Below, piece after piece: positions 53,097-57,643 of a DNA stretch of 57,643 nucleotides (its first letter is position 1; every line of letters begins with the position of its first letter). The position numbers and the translations under genes are program-made. Source of the DNA: Dethiosulfovibrio faecalis. Its GTDB lineage: Bacteria > Synergistota > Synergistia > Synergistales > Dethiosulfovibrionaceae. A model generated the notes under the pieces. It saw only the letters and a program-made list of their open reading frames with translations, was not told the DNA's origin and searched no databases. The DNA lies in NCBI RefSeq assembly GCF_021568795.1, contig NZ_JAKGUE010000019.1, positions 1-57,643 on the forward strand, in the 5' to 3' direction.

Positions 53097-53840
53097 ATGA
53101 AAGAGACAGAACCAAGGATACGACCGGCCGGAGATTCCTGCCTGGTCGTCGATTTCGGAAACGCCATAGCTCTGGAGATAAACGCCAAGGTGCAGGCCCT
53201 CAGATCCAGTCTGGAGGCCCGTCCCGTTCCCGGCATCATGGAGCTCATGCCGACATATCGATCTCTGGCCGTCTACTTCGACCCAGTGGAGACGGACCTG
53301 GAGAGGCTCCGAGCGGTTATCTCGGCCGGGATCGGATCGATAGACGAGCAAGTAGAGATAGGATCCAAAGAGGCCGTCATTCCGGTATGCTACGGCGGCG
53401 AATACGGACCGGATCTCGAATCGGTGGCGATACACCACGGGATATCCGAGGAAGAGGTCATACGCCGTCACTGCTCCAACAGCTGCTACTGCTACATGCT
53501 GGGCTTCACCCCCGGATTCTCCTATCTGGGAGGCATGGACGAATCCATAGCCACCCCCAGGCTGGAGACCCCCAGAGAGCTGATACCGGCGGGCAGCGTC
53601 GGCATAGCGGGCAAACAGACCGGGATCTACCCCATAGACAGCCCCGGAGGCTGGCAGCTCATAGGGCGCACTCCCCTGGTGATGTACGACCCGACCAGAG
53701 AGCCCGCCACCCTTCTCGACGCAGGGCTCTGGATTCGATTCCGCCCGGTCGGAGAGGACGAATATCTGGACATCAGGGAAAAGGCGGTTAAAAACGCCTA
53801 CGAGCTGGAGATAGTCGAGAAGGGAGATGGGACACTATGA
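53097..53840 (+). CDS. pxpB: 5-oxoprolinase subunit B (KipI-type)
   Basis: A 247-residue subunit of the ATP-dependent PxpABC 5-oxoprolinase, which opens 5-oxo-L-proline to L-glutamate. The AHS1/KipI domain shows the conserved CYCYMLGFTPGFSYLGG (about residues 128-144) and GIYPIDSPGGWQLIGRTP. Many homologues are annotated allophanate hydrolase subunit 1 or KipI. ATG 53097 follows AGGAGGAG; the gene overlaps pxpC by four bases. With PxpC it is thought to perform the phosphorylation step. The location beside pxpC, pxpA, DUF1445 and an NRAMP permease makes the call firm. Confidence 0.93.
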   Translation: MKETEPRIRPAGDSCLVVDFGNAIALEINAKVQALRSSLEARPVPGIMELMPTYRSLAVYFDPVETDLERLRAVISAGIGSIDEQVEIGSKEAVIPVCYGGEYGPDLESVAIHHGISEEEVIRRHCSNSCYCYMLGFTPGFSYLGGMDESIATPRLETPRELIPAGSVGIAGKQTGIYPIDSPGGWQLIGRTPLVMYDPTREPATLLDAGLWIRFRPVGEDEYLDIREKAVKNAYELEIVEKGDGTL

Positions 53841-54901
53841 AGCTGCTCGTCCGATCTCCGGGCATATTGACCACCGTGCAGGACCTGGGCAGATGGGGAC
53901 ATCAGGCCATAGGCATGCCAGTAGCTGGAGCGATGGACCCAATGGCGCTTCGCAGAGGAAACATCATGGTCCACAACGACCCCGGGGCTGCCGCCCTGGA
54001 GATAACCGTCGTGGGCCCGAAGCTGGCGGTTCAGGGAAGTGGAATCGTGGCCCTCGCCGGGGGAGACCTGGGCATGACGGTCAACGGAACCGACGTACAA
54101 CCCTGGACGACCCATGCGGTTGAGGACGGCGACGTTATCTCATTCTCCGGCATGAAAGACGGCCTGTGCAGAGGCTATCTATGCGTCTCCGGAGGAATAG
54201 ACGTACCGCCTCTCATGGGAAGCCGCTCCACCTACCTGAGGGGGAAGATAGGCGGCCTTCAGGGCAGAGCCCTCAAGGCGGGAGACGAGCTGGATACAGG
54301 GTCCCCCTACATCTTGAGAGAGAGATGCGTCGGCTTCGTGTGTCCCGAGGATCTCAGGCCGGACTACTCTCCCTCCCGACCGATGGACGTGGTTCCCGGC
54401 CCTCAGGACGACCTCTTCACCGACGAGGGAATAAAGACCTTCCTATCCGAGGAATACGTCGTCTCCGCCGCGGCGGACCGAATGGGCTACCGCATGGAGG
54501 GACCGACCATAGAACACGTCGACGGAGCGGACATAGTCTCCGACGCCATATGTCTCGGGGCGGTTCAGGTTCCGGGACACGGTCAACCGATCGTGATGAT
54601 GGCGGACAGACAGACCACCGGGGGCTACACGAAGATAGCGGTCCTCACAGCCAACTCGGTGGCAAGACTTGCCCAGAGGCTCCCGGGACAACCGGTACGC
54701 TTCTCCGCCATGAGCCAGGATCAGGCCATAATCGAGGCCAGGGAGGAAAGAGGTCGACTGGAGTCCCTCAGACTGGCCCTCGAAAGCTGGATAGCCGATC
54801 CGACGAAAGACGAAAAGGAACGGGTCGAACCGGCAACGGAGGGACAATGTCGCATCACCGTCGACGGCGAAACCTACGAGGTCCAATGGGAGAAAATCTA
54901 G
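53837..54901 (+). CDS. pxpC: 5-oxoprolinase subunit C (KipA-type)
   Basis: A 354-residue AHS2/KipA-family protein, partner of PxpB. Family stretches are LTTVQDLGRWGHQAIGMPVAGAMD near the N-terminus, YLCVSGGIDVPPLMGSRSTYLRG in the middle, and MMADRQTTGGYTKIAVL toward the end. It starts in an ATGA overlap with pxpB and is followed after 16 bases by pxpA. Together PxpB and PxpC phosphorylate 5-oxoproline and PxpA completes hydrolysis. Annotators often call it biotin-dependent carboxyltransferase or allophanate hydrolase subunit 2, which is not supported by this gene neighbourhood. Confidence 0.93.
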   Translation: MKLLVRSPGILTTVQDLGRWGHQAIGMPVAGAMDPMALRRGNIMVHNDPGAAALEITVVGPKLAVQGSGIVALAGGDLGMTVNGTDVQPWTTHAVEDGDVISFSGMKDGLCRGYLCVSGGIDVPPLMGSRSTYLRGKIGGLQGRALKAGDELDTGSPYILRERCVGFVCPEDLRPDYSPSRPMDVVPGPQDDLFTDEGIKTFLSEEYVVSAAADRMGYRMEGPTIEHVDGADIVSDAICLGAVQVPGHGQPIVMMADRQTTGGYTKIAVLTANSVARLAQRLPGQPVRFSAMSQDQAIIEAREERGRLESLRLALESWIADPTKDEKERVEPATEGQCRITVDGETYEVQWEKI

Positions 54902-54917
54902 AGGAGGCATGACGTAG

Positions 54918-55691
54918 ATGTACAAGATAGATCTGAACAGCGATCTGGGCGAGAGTTTCGGCGCCTACACCATGGGAAAGGACGGCCAGGTCCTGGAAAG
55001 CGTCTCCTCCGCCAACGTGGCCTGCGGCTTTCACGCAGGAGACCCGTCGGTCATGGTCGAGACCGTGAAGATGGCCTCGTCCAGAGGCGTCGCCATAGGG
55101 GCCCATCCGGGCTATCCCGACCTGGTCGGGTTCGGACGGAGAAACCTGAAGTGCACCCCCGACCAGGTCTACGCCGACTGCCTCTACCAGATAGGGGCCA
55201 TTTCCGCGGCCTGCAGGGCTACGGGAACCTCGCTACAGCACGTCAAACCCCACGGAGCCATGTACAACACCGCGGCCAAGGATCTAGAGATGGCCAGGGC
55301 CATAGCCTGCGCCGTGAAGGACGGAGGGGATAACCTGATTCTCATGGGGCTGTCGGGATCGCTGTTCCAGAAGGCGGCGGAGGAAACAAGCGTTCCCTTC
55401 GCTTCGGAGGCCTTCGCCGATCGAGCCTACATGGCCGACGGGACCCTCGTCCCCAGGAGCATGGAGGGAGCGGTCATACACGACTCCGACGAGGCGGCGT
55501 CCAGGGTGGTCAGGATGATAAAAGAGGGCATCGTCACGACCCTGTCCGGAGAGGATATAGAGCTTAGCCCCCACTCGATCTGTCTGCACGGCGACACCGC
55601 CGAGGCGGTGGAGATGTCCAGAGAACTCAGAAAGACGCTGGAGGCGGAGGGAATAGAGATAGCCAATCTCAGGGAGGTGCTGAAACTATGA
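54918..55691 (+). CDS. pxpA: 5-oxoprolinase subunit A (LamB/YcsF)
   Basis: A 257-residue LamB/YcsF-family protein with family motifs [11 protein letters not shown] at the N-terminus, [27 protein letters not shown] and [10 protein letters not shown]. These carry the conserved histidines and aspartates. It is the hydrolytic part of 5-oxoprolinase. ATG 54918 follows GAGGAGG with ordinary spacing; it overlaps the DUF1445 gene by four bases at its 3' end. In a peptide fermenter the operon would recover glutamate from pyroglutamate, which forms spontaneously from glutamine and glutamyl peptides. Confidence 0.95.
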   Translation: MYKIDLNSDLGESFGAYTMGKDGQVLESVSSANVACGFHAGDPSVMVETVKMASSRGVAIGAHPGYPDLVGFGRRNLKCTPDQVYADCLYQIGAISAACRATGTSLQHVKPHGAMYNTAAKDLEMARAIACAVKDGGDNLILMGLSGSLFQKAAEETSVPFASEAFADRAYMADGTLVPRSMEGAVIHDSDEAASRVVRMIKEGIVTTLSGEDIELSPHSICLHGDTAEAVEMSRELRKTLEAEGIEIANLREVLKL

Positions 55692-56485
55692 AAGCCACGG
55701 ACTACGGCGGATCTACGCCTCAAGAGGTCAGGGAAATAATCAGAAGAGGGGAATGGACCAAGCCCACCCCGGGGATGTGCAAGGGAAGGGTTCAAGCCAA
55801 TCTGATAGTCCTCCCCAAGGACTGGGCCTACGACTTCCTCGTCTTCGCCCAGAGAAACCCGACCCCCTGCCCCATACTGGACATCACCGAACCGGGCGAC
55901 ACCGAGGCCAGGATAATGGCCCCCGGCTCGGACATATCCAAGGATATTCCGAGATACGTGGTCTGGGAAAACGGCGTCAATATCGACGAGCCCACCGACG
56001 TCAGCTCCTACTGGCGGGACGACCTGGTCGGCTTCCTTCTGGGCTGTTCCTTCTCCTTCGAGAGCGCCCTAATGGAGGCGGATATTCCGATAAGGCACAT
56101 CGAGGAAAACCGCAACGTCCCCATGTACATCACCTCCATGAAGTGCCGTCCGGCCGGTAGGCTGTCGGGGCCTATGGTGGTCAGCATGAGACCCATCCCG
56201 GCGAGACAGGTTCCCAAGGCGGTTCTGTGCACAGGACGCTTCCCGGAAGTACACGGAGCCCCGGTTCACGTAGGAGACCCTGAGGCGATAGGGATAAAGG
56301 ACATCTCCAAGCCCGACTTCGGCGACTCGGTCACGATCCGTCCCGGCGAGGTCCCGGTATTCTGGGGATGCGGAGTGACGCCCCAGGCGGCGCTGATGGC
56401 CAGCAAACCTCCCTTCGCGATAACCCACGCTCCGGGACACATGATGATACTGGACCCCAAGGACGCCGATCTGGCGGTGTTCTGA
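55688..56485 (+). CDS. DUF1445 putative hydro-lyase (YcsI-like)
   Basis: A 265-residue protein of the DUF1445/YcsI family, which often accompanies 5-oxoprolinase genes. Typical stretches are [15 protein letters not shown] at the N-terminus, [16 protein letters not shown], and the C-terminal [20 protein letters not shown]-type region with [10 protein letters not shown] related domain occurs in vertebrate D-glutamate cyclase proteins, so a role in interconverting glutamate and 5-oxoproline, perhaps of the D form, is possible, but not shown. It starts in an ATGA overlap with pxpA and ends the operon; a terminator hairpin follows at 56497. Confidence 0.9.
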   Translation: MKATDYGGSTPQEVREIIRRGEWTKPTPGMCKGRVQANLIVLPKDWAYDFLVFAQRNPTPCPILDITEPGDTEARIMAPGSDISKDIPRYVVWENGVNIDEPTDVSSYWRDDLVGFLLGCSFSFESALMEADIPIRHIEENRNVPMYITSMKCRPAGRLSGPMVVSMRPIPARQVPKAVLCTGRFPEVHGAPVHVGDPEAIGIKDISKPDFGDSVTIRPGEVPVFWGCGVTPQAALMASKPPFAITHAPGHMMILDPKDADLAVF

Positions 56486-56496
56486 TCTCTTGAAAA

Positions 56497-56522
56497 GAGG
56501 GACCTCGCAAGCGAGGTCCCTC
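56497..56522 (+). terminator. Terminator between the pxp operon and the Sel1-repeat gene
   Basis: GAGGGACCTCGC (56497-56508) pairs perfectly with GCGAGGTCCCTC (56511-56522). It sits between convergent stops. The minus-strand side has a short TTTTC tail, so it may serve the Sel1 gene best. Confidence 0.75.
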
Positions 56523-56536
56523 AGCATTTATCTAAT

Positions 56537-57616
56537 TCATTGATTTGCTTGACGCATCGCTTCTTGGACCTGTTCGTCCGAAATCGATCTAAAGCTCAAG
56601 AGCCCCTTGCCCAACATACCGTCCATGGCTTCGCGGCTACTCTCTATACACCTACCATCACCGTTTTTACTGGCCAGATAAAACCACCTATAGGCCTGCA
56701 CAACGTTTTTATCTACCCATTTTCCGTCTCTGTAGCATTCCCCCAGGTTATATTGTCCCCAGGCATTTCCGTTTTTAGCTGATCTACGATACCAGTAGAA
56801 GGCCATATAATAATCTTTCTTTAATCCGAGACCATTTTCACAGCATATACCAAGGATATTTTGTGCCCTACTATCTTCTTGATAAGCGGCCTTGCGAAAC
56901 CAACTGACAGCCCTTTCGTAATCTTTTTCTACCCCGAAACCGTTATAATAACAGTATCCCAGGTTACATTGTCCCGTGGCATATCCGTTTTCAGCCGCTT
57001 TGCGGTACCACATCACAGCCTCTCTTGGATCTTTTGTCACACCGTAGCCGTATTCGTAGCACATTCCCAGCCAAGCATCTGCCCTACTGTGTCCTTGATC
57101 GGCGGCCTTGCGGAACCAACGGACAGCCTTTTCATAGTCTTTTTCTGCCCCGAAGCCGCAATAATAACAGTATCCCAGGTTACATTGTCCCGTGGCATAT
57201 CCGTTTTCAGCCGCTTTGCGGTACCACATCACAGCCTCTCTTGGATCTTTTGTCACACCGTCGCCGTATTCGTAGCACAATCCCAGCAAAATTTCTGCCC
57301 TACTATCTTTTTGATCAGCGGCCTTGCGGAACCAACGGACAGCCTTTTCGTAATCTTTTTCTACCCCGAAACCGCTATAGTAACACTTTCCTAAAGAGAA
57401 TTGTCCTTCGTTACAGTTACCTTTTGCCGATTCACTGTACCATTTGACAGCTTTTTCCTCGTCTTTTGCTGTGCCATAACCCATCTGGTAACATTTTCCA
57501 GTTTTATATTGAGCAGTAAGCTCGCCTTTTTCCGCTGAAGTCTCTATAGTGGACCCGGAAAAATGGACCACCGAGTAAGTTGCTAGGTTAAGGTCAAGAA
57601 CAGGCTGCTGTATCAT
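56537..57616 (-). CDS. Sel1-like repeat protein, 5' end disrupted by IS
   Basis: A 359-residue frame made of nine or so Sel1/TPR-like repeats of 36 residues (pattern GxGxxKDxxxAxxWYRKAAxxGxxxAxxxLGxCYxxG). Such solenoids mediate protein contacts. Two adjacent repeats (72 residues, 216 bases) are duplicated almost exactly. The first 25 or so codons (from the start MIQQPVLDL to about STIE) coincide with the IS terminus that begins at 57545. The native N-terminus and any signal peptide are therefore probably lost, and the ATG at 57616 is supplied by the IS without a clear ribosome site. The frame is otherwise open. It may be a remnant. Confidence 0.75.
   Translation of the reverse strand: MIQQPVLDLNLATYSVVHFSGSTIETSAEKGELTAQYKTGKCYQMGYGTAKDEEKAVKWYSESAKGNCNEGQFSLGKCYYSGFGVEKDYEKAVRWFRKAADQKDSRAEILLGLCYEYGDGVTKDPREAVMWYRKAAENGYATGQCNLGYCYYCGFGAEKDYEKAVRWFRKAADQGHSRADAWLGMCYEYGYGVTKDPREAVMWYRKAAENGYATGQCNLGYCYYNGFGVEKDYERAVSWFRKAAYQEDSRAQNILGICCENGLGLKKDYYMAFYWYRRSAKNGNAWGQYNLGECYRDGKWVDKNVVQAYRWFYLASKNGDGRCIESSREAMDGMLGKGLLSFRSISDEQVQEAMRQANQ
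56730..57400. repeat. 216-base tandem repeat inside the Sel1 gene
   Basis: A stretch starting CCCAGGTTACATTGTCCCG at 56958 recurs at 57174, an offset of exactly 216 bases (two 36-residue repeats), and stays identical for roughly 85 bases. Surrounding units are weaker copies. This is recent duplication that keeps the reading frame; unit number may vary between strains. Confidence 0.75.
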
Positions 57617-57643
57617 AGGTCTCAGAAAGAGGGGGACATAATG
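57545..57643 (+). mobile_element. 5' end of an IS3-type insertion sequence (partial)
   Basis: TATAGTGGACCCGGAAAAATG begins at 57545, resembling left ends of IS3-family elements and, inverted, the terminus at bases 84-96. About 95 bases later AGAGGGGG is followed by an ATG at 57641, the likely first codon of OrfA, where the window ends. Orientation is the same as that of the left-edge IS. Confidence 0.55.

Noticed and set aside
56730-57400. Repeat array as possible CRISPR
   Set aside because: Units are 108 or 216 bases, coding, in frame and without spacers; they are Sel1 repeats.
1-57643. tRNA, rRNA and known riboswitch genes
   Set aside because: No tRNA cloverleaf, CCA-like end, rRNA core motif or recognised riboswitch consensus was found by reading; a covariance search would be decisive.

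Overview
The window reads as a 57.6 kb piece of chromosome from a Gram-negative, strictly anaerobic, amino-acid/peptide-fermenting bacterium. The gene set (TAXI-TRAP transporter, DUF3870, split YeeE/YedE sulfur transporters, corrinoid methyltransferases, a Pxp-type 5-oxoprolinase operon, many c-di-GMP enzymes) and the GC-rich coding style suggest Synergistota, close to Dethiosulfovibrio. This placement is inference from gene content only. No rRNA, tRNA or CRISPR was seen.

Edges. Base 1 lies in the last codons of an IS3-type transposase whose terminus ends near base 96. The right edge (57545-57643) is the left terminus of a similar IS, stopping at a probable first transposase codon. Both point the same way, so the window may be a contig bounded by IS copies. 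The first 1.9 kb is AT-richer and decayed: an IS-truncated unknown gene, a frameshifted tyrosine recombinase, and AraC and DUF2000 relics.

1.9-10.9 kb: two adjacent operons. A ribose-type ABC importer (ATPase, permease, secreted binding protein) is followed by a second binding-protein homologue with no signal peptide. Next come a corrinoid protein, three uroporphyrinogen-decarboxylase-fold methyltransferases and a RamA-type corrinoid activator, mostly overlapping by a few bases. Together they look like uptake and demethylation of an unidentified methylated solute.

11-24 kb: TauE/SafE permease, two paralogous diguanylate cyclases behind a PhnD-like binding protein, LysR regulator with a convergent YbhJ-type aconitase, chemoreceptor, dipeptide epimerase with DUF819 permease, and DUF3870.

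24-41 kb: ferredoxin coupled to a TDT-family permease, TAXI-TRAP system with an intergenic terminator, a large membrane-anchored coiled-coil protein, an HD-GYP phosphodiesterase, GH3 glycosidase coupled to split YeeE/YedE genes, a second HD-GYP protein coupled to a Leu/Ile/Val-type binding protein, and a secreted-type S9 peptidase. A 200-bp fold-back element with two AGGAC-loop hairpins lies at 40991-41190.

41-56.5 kb: one operon encodes a 38-residue membrane peptide, a sodium:solute symporter, a histidine kinase, an NtrC-type activator and sigma-54 itself. A giant hybrid kinase and an HD-GYP response regulator follow. Then comes an NRAMP-type permease with pxpB, pxpC, pxpA and DUF1445, preceded by a correctly spaced -24/-12 promoter and two GTGCG-N5-CGCAC palindromes. 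The activator and its sigma factor may therefore control 5-oxoproline use from within the same window. A Sel1-repeat gene cut by the right-hand IS closes the window.
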